Positions 8,106 to 16,656 of a stretch of DNA of 64,000 bases are shown piece after piece. The stretch covers positions 39,485 to 103,484 of the forward strand of contig DXGQ01000007.1 in the NCBI GenBank assembly GCA_019113845.1, read 5' to 3'. Below the pieces are notes generated by a model that was not told the origin of the DNA, ran no database searches, and saw only the letters and a program-made list of their open reading frames with translations. How positions within the stretch are numbered: position 1 is the first letter of the stretch; the number at the start of each line of letters is the position of its first letter. Source of the stretch: Candidatus Anaerobutyricum avicola (GTDB taxonomy: Bacteria > Bacillota > Clostridia > Lachnospirales > Lachnospiraceae). A program made the translations under genes and the position numbers.

Positions 8106-9518
8106 ATGAAAGAGAAGAAAACAGCGCTCTCCCCGGAAGGTGAGGTACTGGACCGCCTGCGGATGTTCGAGGAATCGTTGCGGGAACTCCTGCGGCTTTC
8201 CGAGTCCGGAAGCGGCAGCCGGCCGGTATTATCCCGGAGGGGGACGGAATACATATATACGACATTGACGGAGGATGTCTGCCGGCGATGCCCCAAATAC
8301 AGAGAATGTTTTGGTGTAAATAAAGAAAAAACGTTTCGTGAGATCGCGGCGATCCTGGAGCAGGCGTCAAAGGAAAACCGGGTGGACGGCCGGATGGCGT
8401 CCGGGATATTTCGGAAACAGTGTGTCTATTTTCAGCCCTTTATGGAGGAAATGATGTGGCTGTTCCGGATGCTCTATCAGAACCATTGCTGGGAACGGCA
8501 GCTCGGCGGACTCCGGCAGGTAATGAAAAAACAGCTGGTATCCCAGTACATGCTCATGCAGGAGTGCAGACGCCTTCTGTCCGACGGGACGGAGGTGACG
8601 GGGCTGAAAAAGCGCCGGCTCACACTTTCGCTTCTTCGCCGTGGTTTCCGGCTGCTTTCCGCCCGGGAATATACAGATGAGGCAGGGATTTTTACCGTCA
8701 CTCTCTCCCTGCGGCCCGTCGCCGGTTCGAGGAAGGTGACCGGTGTGCTGCGGGCGCTTGCCGGTGTTTACGGCAGAGCCTTTCGCTGTGCGGATGGAGA
8801 TACCTGGGTGCGTTCCGGCGGAAGCCGGATTTCTTTTGTGGAGGAGGGCGGCTTTCAGGTAAGCTTCGGTGTGAGCCGCCGCAGCAAGAAAGGGGAGACG
8901 GTCTGCGGCGATACCTTTTCTTTTACAAATTATAATAAGAAGAAGGCGGTGATGCTGCTCTCCGACGGTATGGGTGTCGGGGAGAGTGCCGGCAGAGACA
9001 GCAGACAACTGATCGAGGCGTTTGAGACGATGCTGGAAGCGGGGATTCATGAGGAATACGCGCTGGAGATCCTTCACGATGTTCTCCTCGGCAGGGAGAA
9101 GGCGGAGTACGCCACGCTGGACGCCGCGGTCATTTCTCTGCAGACAGGGACGCTCCGGCTTTTGAAAGCGGGAGGGACGGCGACCTTTATTCGGCACAGA
9201 CAGTCGGTGGAGCGCATTCTTCCCTCCGGGCTGCCGCCGGGCTGTCTGACGGAACAGCGATTTGATATTCACAGCAAAAAGCTGTATGATGGGGACATGG
9301 TGATCATGCTCTCCGACGGGATGCTGAATTTTGAGACGACGGCGGGCAGACCTTCCATGGAGGAGATTTTGCTCGGCATCCGGCCGGGAAGCGCGCAGCG
9401 GTTCGCGGAAGAACTCATGAAGGCGGCGCCGGAAGAGGATCATGACGACGACAGGACCGTGCTGGTAGCTGTTGTCCGGGATTTTTACCGTCCGGGAAAT
9501 CGATCCCCTGTGCAATAA
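8106..9518 (+). CDS. spoIIE: SpoIIE-type serine phosphatase lacking membrane segments
   Basis: 470 residues. The C-terminal half is a PP2C phosphatase with metal-site motifs CGDTFSF, MLLSDGMGVGESA, YATLDAAV and MLSDGM. SpoIIE dephosphorylates SpoIIAA to release sigma-F in the forespore. The N-terminal half holds a cysteine cluster (C59, C62, C68) and helical regions but no hydrophobic helices, whereas the B. subtilis protein is about 830 residues with a 10-helix membrane domain. The region back to the tRNA has no coding room for such a domain, so this looks like a naturally short, soluble form. Start at 8106 is preceded by GGGGGTGGA; an ATG at 8091 lies within that site. Position before tilS-hprT-ftsH is the standard one. 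Confidence 0.88.
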   Translation: MKEKKTALSPEGEVLDRLRMFEESLRELLRLSESGSGSRPVLSRRGTEYIYTTLTEDVCRRCPKYRECFGVNKEKTFREIAAILEQASKENRVDGRMASGIFRKQCVYFQPFMEEMMWLFRMLYQNHCWERQLGGLRQVMKKQLVSQYMLMQECRRLLSDGTEVTGLKKRRLTLSLLRRGFRLLSAREYTDEAGIFTVTLSLRPVAGSRKVTGVLRALAGVYGRAFRCADGDTWVRSGGSRISFVEEGGFQVSFGVSRRSKKGETVCGDTFSFTNYNKKKAVMLLSDGMGVGESAGRDSRQLIEAFETMLEAGIHEEYALEILHDVLLGREKAEYATLDAAVISLQTGTLRLLKAGGTATFIRHRQSVERILPSGLPPGCLTEQRFDIHSKKLYDGDMVIMLSDGMLNFETTAGRPSMEEILLGIRPGSAQRFAEELMKAAPEEDHDDDRTVLVAVVRDFYRPGNRSPVQ

Positions 9519-9634
9519 AAAATGTTCTGCGAAGTCATACGGAGCGGATGGGAAGATGGCTTTTTGTCAGAATGGTACAGAAGATCAGGTTACAGATAGC
9601 CTGCAAATCAAAAGAAAGGACGACAAATCCGGTC

Positions 9635-11656
9635 ATGTGGGAAAAAATCGACAGCTTCGTCAGAGAAAACGATATGCTCGCGGACGGCGACGCGATTCTC
9701 GTTGGTCTGTCCGGCGGCGCGGACTCCGTGCTTTTGCTGCGGTATCTTCTGGCGGCGCGGGAAAAAATGCAGATCAGGCTGTTTGCCCTGCATATCAATC
9801 ATCTGCTCCGCGGAGAGGAAGCGGAGAGGGACGAAGCCTTTGCCGGGGAGCTCTGCGCGAAATGGCAGGTTCCTTTTGCGGCGGTGAAAAAAGAGGTGGC
9901 GGCGGAAGCGAAACGCAGGCACTGCTCGCTGGAGGAAGCGGGGAGGCTTGTTCGCTACGACTGTTTTGCCACGTTTGCTGAGAAGTGGAACTGCAACAAG
10001 ATCGCGGTGGCTCATCATAAAAATGATCTGGCGGAGACGGTCTTATTCCGGATGGCGAGGGGGACCGGGATACGGGGGCTTTCCGGCATCCGCCCGGTCA
10101 ACGGTGCGCTCATCCGTCCTCTGCTCTGTCTGGAAAAAGAAGAGATCGTCCGGATGCTGCAGGCGCTCGGACAATCATATGAGGAGGACAGCAGCAACCG
10201 GGATGACAGCTACAGTAGAAACTATATCCGCCTGCGCCTGCTTCCGGACCTGCAGGCGGTCAATGCCCGGGCCGTGGAGCATTTGGGACAGTTGTCCGGA
10301 CAGGCAGCGGAGCTTATGGATTATCTGGAGCCGGTGTTTGAGAAAATATACGGACAGACGGTGGTCTGCCTGGAGGACGCCCTGCTGCTGCCAAAAGAGG
10401 CTGCGGCGCGGCTGCACCCGGTTGAGAGGAAGGAAACGGCCCGCCGGATGCTCGCGCAGATGGCGGGCAGTCAGAGAGATATCACGGCGCTGCACGTGGA
10501 GCAGCTGTTGAGCCTCCTTGACAAAAAGGCGGGAAAGTACCGGGAGTTGCCGTGTGGTCTGACAGCAGAGCGGACAGAAAAGGGCGTTCTCCTCATGCGA
10601 AGGGAAGCCTGGAAGAAAAGACAGCGGCAAAGCGCGCGGGCAGAAGAATCGGCAGTCCGGTGGGTAGATATGGAAAGACTGGAGCGAACCGGAAGTCAGG
10701 AGATCCTGCTGCCGGGGACCGGACACATTTCCTTTCAGATCAGACCGTTTCAGGGCGGTTATATCGAAAAAAATGATTGTGTGAAATACTTTGATTATGA
10801 TAAAATAAAAAGTACTCTTTGTTTAAGAAGCCGGAAAGCCGGCGATTATTTTGTTGTAGACAAAGAGGGACGCCACAAAACCCTGCGGCGCTATTTTATT
10901 GATGAAAAGGTTCCCGCGGGGGAACGGGATACAAAGATTCTTCTGGCGGAAGGGTCCCACATACTCTGGGTGACCGGCGGGAGGATCAGCGAGGCGTACA
11001 GGGTGGAGCCGGACACCAGGAGGGTTCTGGTCGTCCGGACAGAGAAACATTGCAGAAAGAGAAATGGAGGAAAAACAATGGCCGATAAAATCAGCGTGCT
11101 CATACCGGAGGAGAAAGTGATCGATAAGATTAAGGAACTGGGTGAGCGGATCAGCACAGATTATGCAGGAAAAGAAGTACATCTGATCTGTATCTTAAAG
11201 GGAGGCGTGTTCTTTGCCTGTGAGCTGGCAAAACATATCACCGTTCCGGTTTCTCTGGACTTTATGCAGGTGTCCAGCTATGGCAATGCCACCAGCAGTT
11301 CAGGGATCGTCCGCATCAAAAAGGATCTGGATGATTCCATGGAAGGAAAAGAGGTCATCATTGTGGAGGACATCATTGACTCCGGGCGCACACTGCATTA
11401 TCTGATCCCTGTGTTAAAACAGAGGAATCCGGAGAGCATTCGGCTCTGCGCGCTTCTCAATAAGCCGGACCGCCGCGAGGTGGATGTGCAGATCGATTAT
11501 CTGGGTTTTGATATTCCGGATGAGTTTGTGGTGGGCTACGGTCTTGATTATGCGCAGAAATACAGAAATCTTCCATTTATCGGAATTGTAGAACCGGATG
11601 TCTCCGGAGAGGAAGCGGAGGCAGAACCGGAGAGGAAAGGAGAAATCGTTGGGTAA
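9635..11656 (+). CDS. tilS-hpt: TilS-HprT fusion: tRNA(Ile)-lysidine synthase joined in frame to hypoxanthine phosphoribosyltransferase
   Basis: One frame of 673 codons with no stop between the two parts. Residues 1-475 are TilS: the PP-loop LVGLSGGADSVLLL near residue 24, the HHKNDLAETVLFR motif, and the C-terminal TilS domain ending near VLVVRTEK. TilS makes lysidine at position 34 of tRNA-Ile(CAT). Residues 482-673 are a purine phosphoribosyltransferase with ICILKGGVFFA and the PRPP motif VIIVEDIIDSGRT. A strong internal site, GGAGG then ATG at 11078, allows separate HprT synthesis. Listeria is known to have a similar tilS/hprT fusion. The start at 9635 has AAAGGA about 14 bases upstream, a little far. 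The stop overlaps ftsH by eight bases. Confidence 0.85.
   Translation: MWEKIDSFVRENDMLADGDAILVGLSGGADSVLLLRYLLAAREKMQIRLFALHINHLLRGEEAERDEAFAGELCAKWQVPFAAVKKEVAAEAKRRHCSLEEAGRLVRYDCFATFAEKWNCNKIAVAHHKNDLAETVLFRMARGTGIRGLSGIRPVNGALIRPLLCLEKEEIVRMLQALGQSYEEDSSNRDDSYSRNYIRLRLLPDLQAVNARAVEHLGQLSGQAAELMDYLEPVFEKIYGQTVVCLEDALLLPKEAAARLHPVERKETARRMLAQMAGSQRDITALHVEQLLSLLDKKAGKYRELPCGLTAERTEKGVLLMRREAWKKRQRQSARAEESAVRWVDMERLERTGSQEILLPGTGHISFQIRPFQGGYIEKNDCVKYFDYDKIKSTLCLRSRKAGDYFVVDKEGRHKTLRRYFIDEKVPAGERDTKILLAEGSHILWVTGGRISEAYRVEPDTRRVLVVRTEKHCRKRNGGKTMADKISVLIPEEKVIDKIKELGERISTDYAGKEVHLICILKGGVFFACELAKHITVPVSLDFMQVSSYGNATSSSGIVRIKKDLDDSMEGKEVIIVEDIIDSGRTLHYLIPVLKQRNPESIRLCALLNKPDRREVDVQIDYLGFDIPDEFVVGYGLDYAQKYRNLPFIGIVEPDVSGEEAEAEPERKGEIVG
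11078..11656 (+). CDS. hpt: Hypoxanthine phosphoribosyltransferase from internal start (alternative product of the fusion frame)
   Basis: 192 residues if translation begins at the internal ATG. GGAGG at 11066-11070 lies 7 bases upstream, far better than the site in front of tilS. The product has the length and start (MADKISVLIPEEKV) of a free HprT, which converts hypoxanthine and guanine plus PRPP into nucleotides. The same codons are also the C-terminal part of the TilS fusion, so the cell may make both. The tail ([17 protein letters not shown]) is an acidic extension created by the overlap with ftsH. Confidence 0.75.
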   Translation: MADKISVLIPEEKVIDKIKELGERISTDYAGKEVHLICILKGGVFFACELAKHITVPVSLDFMQVSSYGNATSSSGIVRIKKDLDDSMEGKEVIIVEDIIDSGRTLHYLIPVLKQRNPESIRLCALLNKPDRREVDVQIDYLGFDIPDEFVVGYGLDYAQKYRNLPFIGIVEPDVSGEEAEAEPERKGEIVG

Positions 11657-13502
11657 AAACTTTAAGAATTTTCTCGTCTTTTTTATCGTCATACTGCTGA
11701 TTTATTCCTTTGCAAGCTATTATATGAACAGGAATATGAATGCGAACGGGGAGGCATATACCTACGCGCAGTTTGAGCAGGATCTGACGCAGGGCGAGAT
11801 CGCATCCATAGAGATCGCACAGAATGAGGAGGTTCCTACGGGAACGGTACATGTGGAGTTTACGAACGGGGAGGAGACTTCCTTCTATGTGACAGACGTC
11901 AATGAGGCGGAGGCAGATGCCAGAGAGCATCAGGTCACCTGCGTGGTGTCCAATGTCAGCCGTGCCGGTGGATTTCTGGCGGTATTTCTTCCGTATGTGC
12001 TGGTCATCATCGTCATGTTTGTCTTCATGTTCCTGATGATGGGCCGGGCGGCAGGAGGCGGCGGCAACGGAAAAATGATGAATTTTGGCAAAAGCCGCGC
12101 CAAGATGCAGGACCCGCATGTGAAAAAAGTGCAGTTTAACCAGGTGGCCGGTCTTCAGGAGGAGAAGGAAGAACTCAAGGAGATCGTGGACTTTCTGAAG
12201 AATCCCGGCAAGTTCATCGAAGTGGGCGCCAGGATTCCAAAAGGCGTTCTTTTAGTGGGCCCTCCGGGTACCGGAAAGACGCTCCTCGCCAAAGCGGTGG
12301 CAGGAGAGGCGGACGTACCGTTTTTCAGTATTTCCGGTTCGGACTTCGTGGAGATGTTTGTCGGCGTCGGCGCTTCCAGAGTCCGGGATCTGTTCGAGGA
12401 GGCAAAGAGGAATTCCCCGTGTATCATTTTCATCGATGAGATCGACGCGGTGGCAAGACGAAGAGGAACCGGTCTTGGCGGCGGCCACGATGAGAGAGAG
12501 CAGACGTTAAACCAGTTGCTGGTGGAGATGGATGGTTTCGGTGTCAATGAAGGCATCATCGTCATGGCAGCGACCAACCGGGTGGATATTCTGGACCCGG
12601 CCATCCTTCGTCCGGGACGATTTGACCGTAAGGTAGCTGTCGGCCGTCCGGACGTGAAGGGAAGAGAGGAGATCCTCCGGGTGCATATCCAGGGCAAACC
12701 GCTGGCGCAGGATGTGGACCTGCATCAGATCGCCAGGACGACGCCGGGATTTTCCGGAGCGGATCTGGAGAACCTGATGAATGAGGCGGCCATTCTGGCG
12801 GCGAGAAATGACCGCCGCTTTATCAAGATGGAAGATGTGCAGAAGGCATTTATTAAGGTAGGAATCGGTACGGAGAAAAAGAGCCGTCTTGTTCCGGAGC
12901 TGGAGAAGAAGATCACTGCCTATCATGAATCCGGGCATGCGATCCTGTTCCATGTGCTGCCGGACGTGGGACCGGTTTATACCGTCTCCATCATCCCGAC
13001 CGGCGTTGGCGCGGCGGGTTACACCATGCCTTTGCCGGAAAATGACAATGTCTTCAACACAAAGAGCAAGATGATCCAGGATATCAAGGTCGGCATGGGC
13101 GGAAGGATCGCCGAAGAACTGATCTTCGGTGATGTGACTACCGGTGCTTCCCAGGATATCAAGAGCGTCACTGCCACGGCGAGAGCGATGGTCACGCAGT
13201 ACGGTATGTCTGAGAAGCTGGGCTTTATTAATTATGAAGAAAATACGGACGAAGTCTTCCTCGGAAGAGATCTGGGACACTCCCGCAGCTTCAGCGAAGA
13301 AGTGGCGAGCCAGATCGACAAAGAGGTAAAGAAACTGGTGGATGAGTGTTACGAGGACGCCAAACGGATCATCATGGAACACATGGATGTGCTCCACGCC
13401 TGCGCGGCGCTGCTTATAGAGAAAGAACGTATCAATCGCGAAGAGTTTGAGGCGCTTTTTGAAAACCGCGAGCATCCTGCTGTACAGGATGCGGAGGCTT
13501 AA
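11649..13502 (+). CDS. ftsH: ATP-dependent zinc metalloprotease FtsH
   Basis: 617 residues. Two membrane segments (about residues 8-25 and 105-130) flank a small external domain. Next come the AAA+ module with Walker A GPPGTGKT, Walker B IIFIDEID and the pore motif [15 protein letters not shown], and the zinc protease with HESGH. FtsH degrades membrane and short-lived regulatory proteins as a hexamer. TTG at 11649 is the likely start: AAAGGAG ends six bases upstream and the next residues ([11 protein letters not shown]) match typical FtsH N-termini. The in-frame ATG at 11598 lies inside hpt and would add a charged leader. Overlap with hpt suggests coupling. Confidence 0.96.
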   Translation: MGKNFKNFLVFFIVILLIYSFASYYMNRNMNANGEAYTYAQFEQDLTQGEIASIEIAQNEEVPTGTVHVEFTNGEETSFYVTDVNEAEADAREHQVTCVVSNVSRAGGFLAVFLPYVLVIIVMFVFMFLMMGRAAGGGGNGKMMNFGKSRAKMQDPHVKKVQFNQVAGLQEEKEELKEIVDFLKNPGKFIEVGARIPKGVLLVGPPGTGKTLLAKAVAGEADVPFFSISGSDFVEMFVGVGASRVRDLFEEAKRNSPCIIFIDEIDAVARRRGTGLGGGHDEREQTLNQLLVEMDGFGVNEGIIVMAATNRVDILDPAILRPGRFDRKVAVGRPDVKGREEILRVHIQGKPLAQDVDLHQIARTTPGFSGADLENLMNEAAILAARNDRRFIKMEDVQKAFIKVGIGTEKKSRLVPELEKKITAYHESGHAILFHVLPDVGPVYTVSIIPTGVGAAGYTMPLPENDNVFNTKSKMIQDIKVGMGGRIAEELIFGDVTTGASQDIKSVTATARAMVTQYGMSEKLGFINYEENTDEVFLGRDLGHSRSFSEEVASQIDKEVKKLVDECYEDAKRIIMEHMDVLHACAALLIEKERINREEFEALFENREHPAVQDAEA

Positions 13503-13554
13503 AAACAGGCGATATTTTGCGGAGATCCGCAGGTGCGTTTTGCACAGAGGGTGC

Positions 13555-13593
13555 GCAGGTATCCCGGTTATGCGGGATGCCTGCTCTTTTTTT
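13555..13593 (+). terminator. Intrinsic terminator of the tilS-hpt-ftsH unit
   Basis: Hairpin GCAGGTATCCCG / CGGGATGCCTGC (13555-13584, one mismatch) followed by a T run to 13593. Confidence 0.85.
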
Positions 13594-13850
13594 GTTAATT
13601 ATAAGTCATGAAATGTATAATGAGATACTTTTTTGCTCTAAAACAGGGATGCAATATTGTTGTAAAGTGGTGTAAAAACAGGGAAAAATCATGGGATTGT
13701 GATAAAAAGACAAAAAATTGGCGTGAAGACTGTAGAATTTCAGATAATATAACGAATCGTTGTCGAAAACATTCTATCCTGCACAATTTTTTTTGTTAAA
13801 AAAATAATTTTTTGTGCACACTTAAGTGAGGGGAGATGCTAATATAATAG

Positions 13851-13951
13851 CGTAACCCCCCCAATACATTATATAGTTTTTGCTACACCCAATAAGTAAC
13901 AAAAATACCTTCTCCAAAAAAGGATGGCGTTCGGAATTGCCATCCTTTTTT
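13851..13951 (+). ncRNA. Candidate small RNA, copy 1 of a tandem pair
   Basis: Gene-free DNA from 13594 to 14342 contains two related elements. Copy 1 has TATAAT at 13843-13848, preceded at fixed distance by TGCACACTT (13815-13823). The transcript would start with CGTAACCCCCCCAATACATT, continue into a weak A/T-rich hairpin (TTTTTGCTAC with GTAACAAAAA), then TACCTTCTCCAAA, and end in a terminator (AGGATGGC/GCCATCCT plus T run, 13921-13951). Two stretches, CCCCCCC and CCTTCTCC, are complementary to ribosome-binding sites. No open frame with a ribosome site fits. Not recognised as a known RNA family by me. Function by base-pairing to mRNA is inference. Confidence 0.6.
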
Positions 13952-14155
13952 CGTTATATAGAAAATTATGTTCAATTATGTTCCTGTGCAACGAAAACAT
14001 TCCGCGGGGATCGCGCTGCGGCGGGAGTACCGCTGTTTTTATTGTCAGAAGATTTGGGATATTCTTCCAGACAGCATGACGAAATAGACAAAAAAAACAG
14101 GACAAAAAAAGAAAGTTTATGCACACTTCAGAAGCGGCGGGTGCTATTATAATAG

Positions 14156-14307
14156 GCGTAACCCCCCCCAATACATTATAGATTTTGTTGCTAAGTAACG
14201 TAACAAAATACCTTCTCCAAACGAGAGCGGCATCGGGGCCGCTCTCAAAAAATACATGTATAAAGCCAAAACAAAAAACCGGTGAACCTTTTGGTTCACC
14301 GGTTTTT
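14156..14307 (+). ncRNA. Candidate small RNA, copy 2 of a tandem pair
   Basis: The second element repeats the layout of copy 1: TGCACACTT at 14120-14128, 20 intervening bases, TATAAT at 14148-14153, then GGCGTAACCCCCCCC and AATACATTATA. The next hairpin (ATTTTGTT with AACAAAAT) keeps the copy 1 structure with a different sequence, followed by the conserved TACCTTCTCCAAA. A strong hairpin (GAGAGCGGC/GCCGCTCTC) follows, but here without a T run. The first efficient terminator on this strand is at 14275-14310, so the RNA would be about 150 bases. Conservation of promoter-like block, C-rich segments and pairing, with diverged hairpin sequence, argues for a functional RNA. Confidence 0.58.
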
Positions 14308-14310
14308 TGT
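14275..14310. terminator. Bidirectional terminator between small RNA copy 2 and pncB
   Basis: AAAAAACCGGTGAACC, loop TTTT, GGTTCACCGGTTTTTT: a perfect inverted repeat with A and T runs on either side, so it can stop transcription from both directions. Confidence 0.88.
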
Positions 14311-14342
14311 TGATGATAAAAAGAAACTTTAAAAAGAAATCT

Positions 14343-15791
14343 CTATTGTTTTCCGTCTTCCAGAAGCTGCCGCTTAAGATCAAAGAGCGGCTGGGACAGA
14401 TCCACATAGACGGTCTGCGGATTGACCAGACGACGGTTCTCATCCCACAGGGTATCAAGCTCCTGCTGGCAGACTGCCTTGATGCTCATGGTATCCGGGG
14501 ACTCGTAGACGCACTGTCCGTTTAAGAAGACCGGTACGAGAAGTTCCCGCATGGTGTATGTGCCGCCCGGGATCGTGGACTTCTTCCAGGTGGAGATCGG
14601 GTCGAAGATCTTCAGGTCTTCGGATGTATCGTAGGTCTCGCCCACCAGGCAGATCAGGTCCGCCTTGATCTTATGGGTCTCATTGTCGTAAATACGGAAG
14701 ATCGTCTTGTTGCCCGGGTTCGTGATCTTCTCCGGATTCTCGGAGATTTTGATCTTGGCGCTGAACTCGCTCTCTCCCTGCTTTTTGATGGCGGCCAGCT
14801 TGTACACACCGCCGAAGGCCGGATTGTCCGCCGAAGTGATCAGGTTGGTGCCCACACCCCAGGAGGTGATGGCGGCGCCCTGTGTCCGCAGGCTGTCGAT
14901 CAGGTACTCATCCAGATCGCTGGAAGCGGAGATGATCGCATCGGTAAAGCCCGCTTCGTCGAGCATCTTTCTCGCCTTCTTGGAAAGATAGGCCAGATCG
15001 CCGCTGTCCAGGCGGATGCCGTACAGTTTGGAAGAAATGCCTTTTTCACGCATCTCCTTAAATACCCGGATGGCGTTTGGAACGCCGGACTTTAAAGTGT
15101 CGTAGGTATCCACAAGCAGGATGCAGGCGTCCGGATACATATTTGCGTACGTGTGGAAGGCGGTATACTCGTCCGGAAAGCTCATGATCCAGGCGTGAGC
15201 GTGCGTGCCCTGCACCGGGATGCCGAATAATTCGCCGGCAAGTACATTGGAAGTGCCGGTACAGCCGCCGATGACGGCAGCTCTGGCTCCCAGTGTACCG
15301 GCGTCCGGTCCCTGTGCGCGGCGAAGGCCGAACTCCATGACGCCGCCGCCGGCAGCGTAGTCCACCCGCGACGCTTTGGTCGCGATGAGGCTCTGGTGGT
15401 TGACGATATTTAAAATGGCCGTCTCCACAAGCTGCGCCTCCATGATCGGCGCAATCACCTTGATAAGCGGTTCTTTTGGAAATACCACGCTTCCTTCCGG
15501 GATAGCATAGATATCGCCGCTGAAATGAAAACCTGCCAGATAGGACAGGAAGTCCTCGCGGAAGATATGAAGACCCCGGAGGTAATCAATATCATCATAA
15601 GAAAAACTCAGATTCTTTACATAATCGATCACCTGCTGCAAACCGCAGGTGATGGCGTAGGAGCTGCCGCTGGGATTTGTGCGGTAAAACATGTCAAAGA
15701 CAACGGTATCGTTGTTGCCGTTTAAAAAATATCCCTGCATCATGGTCAGCTCATACAGGTCAGTCATCATTGTCAGGTTGCTGGAAAACAT
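14343..15791 (-). CDS. pncB: Nicotinate phosphoribosyltransferase
   Basis: 482 residues. The protein opens with MFSSNLTMMTDLYELTMMQGYF and contains GLRRAQGPDAG and GTSNVLAG, typical of nicotinate phosphoribosyltransferase, plus the LYGIRLDSGDLAYLS segment. It makes nicotinate mononucleotide from nicotinate and PRPP in NAD salvage. The ATG at 15791 is chosen because GAGGAG lies about 8 bases upstream and the sequence starts as in relatives; the ATG at 15851 would extend into the preceding gene. It is the second gene after the SH3-domain protein on this strand and ends just before the bidirectional terminator. Confidence 0.93.
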   Translation of the reverse strand: MFSSNLTMMTDLYELTMMQGYFLNGNNDTVVFDMFYRTNPSGSSYAITCGLQQVIDYVKNLSFSYDDIDYLRGLHIFREDFLSYLAGFHFSGDIYAIPEGSVVFPKEPLIKVIAPIMEAQLVETAILNIVNHQSLIATKASRVDYAAGGGVMEFGLRRAQGPDAGTLGARAAVIGGCTGTSNVLAGELFGIPVQGTHAHAWIMSFPDEYTAFHTYANMYPDACILLVDTYDTLKSGVPNAIRVFKEMREKGISSKLYGIRLDSGDLAYLSKKARKMLDEAGFTDAIISASSDLDEYLIDSLRTQGAAITSWGVGTNLITSADNPAFGGVYKLAAIKKQGESEFSAKIKISENPEKITNPGNKTIFRIYDNETHKIKADLICLVGETYDTSEDLKIFDPISTWKKSTIPGGTYTMRELLVPVFLNGQCVYESPDTMSIKAVCQQELDTLWDENRRLVNPQTVYVDLSQPLFDLKRQLLEDGKQ

Positions 15792-15795
15792 AATC

Positions 15796-16227
15796 TTACT
15801 CCTCTGTTCCAATACGAATCGTCGGTTCACCCAGCTGGGTGATGTATTCACTGTTTACATATCCCCGGTAGCTCTCATATTCGCCGGTCTGCACCTCCAC
15901 CAGTGCGTAGTCCGTATCTTCCACAAACTCGATCACCCGAAGATGGGTCATCGGCGTCAGACTGGCGATCGCGTCAGAATCGCTGCTCGGTCCCTCTCTG
16001 AGAGTCAGTGACTGATGAACATCCGCCAGATACGTATCTTCGCTCTCTTCCTCGTCTTCTGTGGAAGAACTTTCCGTCTCTTCCGGATCTTCCACCGTGG
16101 AAGGCAGGCTGATAGAATTCATGGCTGTCTGGCTTGGGATTGCGAAGTAGAGAAGACAAACACCGGAGAAAATCACTCCCGCGATAAATACAACGCAAAG
16201 AAAAGACACAATGAATTTCTTTATCAT
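15796..16227 (-). CDS. Membrane-anchored bacterial SH3-domain protein
   Basis: 143 residues. A basic start and one hydrophobic segment (about residues 5-29) act as a membrane anchor. An acidic, serine-rich linker (residues 45-65) follows, then a bacterial SH3 domain with SLTLREGPSSDSDAIASL, the usual 'LNVRSGPSxxS' signature, to the C-terminus. SH3b domains bind cell-wall peptides, so an extracellular wall-sensing or anchoring role is likely. It ends four bases before the pncB start codon, so the two are co-transcribed, but no functional link is obvious. Confidence 0.75.
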   Translation of the reverse strand: MIKKFIVSFLCVVFIAGVIFSGVCLLYFAIPSQTAMNSISLPSTVEDPEETESSSTEDEEESEDTYLADVHQSLTLREGPSSDSDAIASLTPMTHLRVIEFVEDTDYALVEVQTGEYESYRGYVNSEYITQLGEPTIRIGTEE

Positions 16228-16387
16228 ATGGACTCCTTTCTGTCATAGTATTGCGTACAGTATACCCGTGGTTTAAACAAATCTATACATTTGCCACAAG
16301 GATTACCCAATATTTTACCATAATATTATGTAAAACGCCACAGATTTATAATTGACATTTTTACACAGGTAGTATATGATTGTTGTG

Positions 16388-16622
16388 GTAAAAAACAAAG
16401 ACGGAGACAGTAAGTATTCCTGAAGGCTCCCAGTGAGGCGGAGACAGTGCGAACCCGCCGTCAGTAGGGGATATCTGAACATCACTCCTGAGTTGCGCGG
16501 CTGAACGGTTCCAGTAAGCGGCGACGGATTCTCCCCGTTACGAGAGAGACATATGATAGTATGTAAAAGGTGGTATAATGAACGCATGGGCTTTCATCCT
16601 GTTACGGATGGGAGCTTTTTTA
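16388..16622 (+). promoter_or_regulatory. T-box leader of ileS
   Basis: About 235 bases of folded leader precede ileS. The segment AAAAGGTGGTATAATGAACGC near 16565-16585 is a T-box antiterminator sequence; its TGGT matches the ACCA end of uncharged tRNA-Ile. It is followed by the competing terminator (GGGCTTTCATCC / GGATGGGAGC, then T run, 16590-16622). Upstream, GGGATATCTGAACATC offers an ATC isoleucine specifier in the stem I loop. Uncharged tRNA-Ile would bind both sites and allow read-through into ileS. Confidence 0.85.
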
Positions 16623-16656
16623 ATTCATAAGAATTAGATTTTTTCAGGAGGAAAAC

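Noticed and set aside
12507..13475. 322-codon minus-strand frame
   Set aside because: Antisense to the AAA+ and protease parts of ftsH.
13608..13799. 63-codon frames on both strands in the gap after ftsH
   Set aside because: A/T-rich, no ribosome site, no family pattern.
13851..14307. Minus-strand riboswitch reading of the tandem elements
   Set aside because: Putative promoter boxes on the minus strand have unequal and overlong spacers (23 and 20 bases), while the plus strand keeps identical spacing in both copies.
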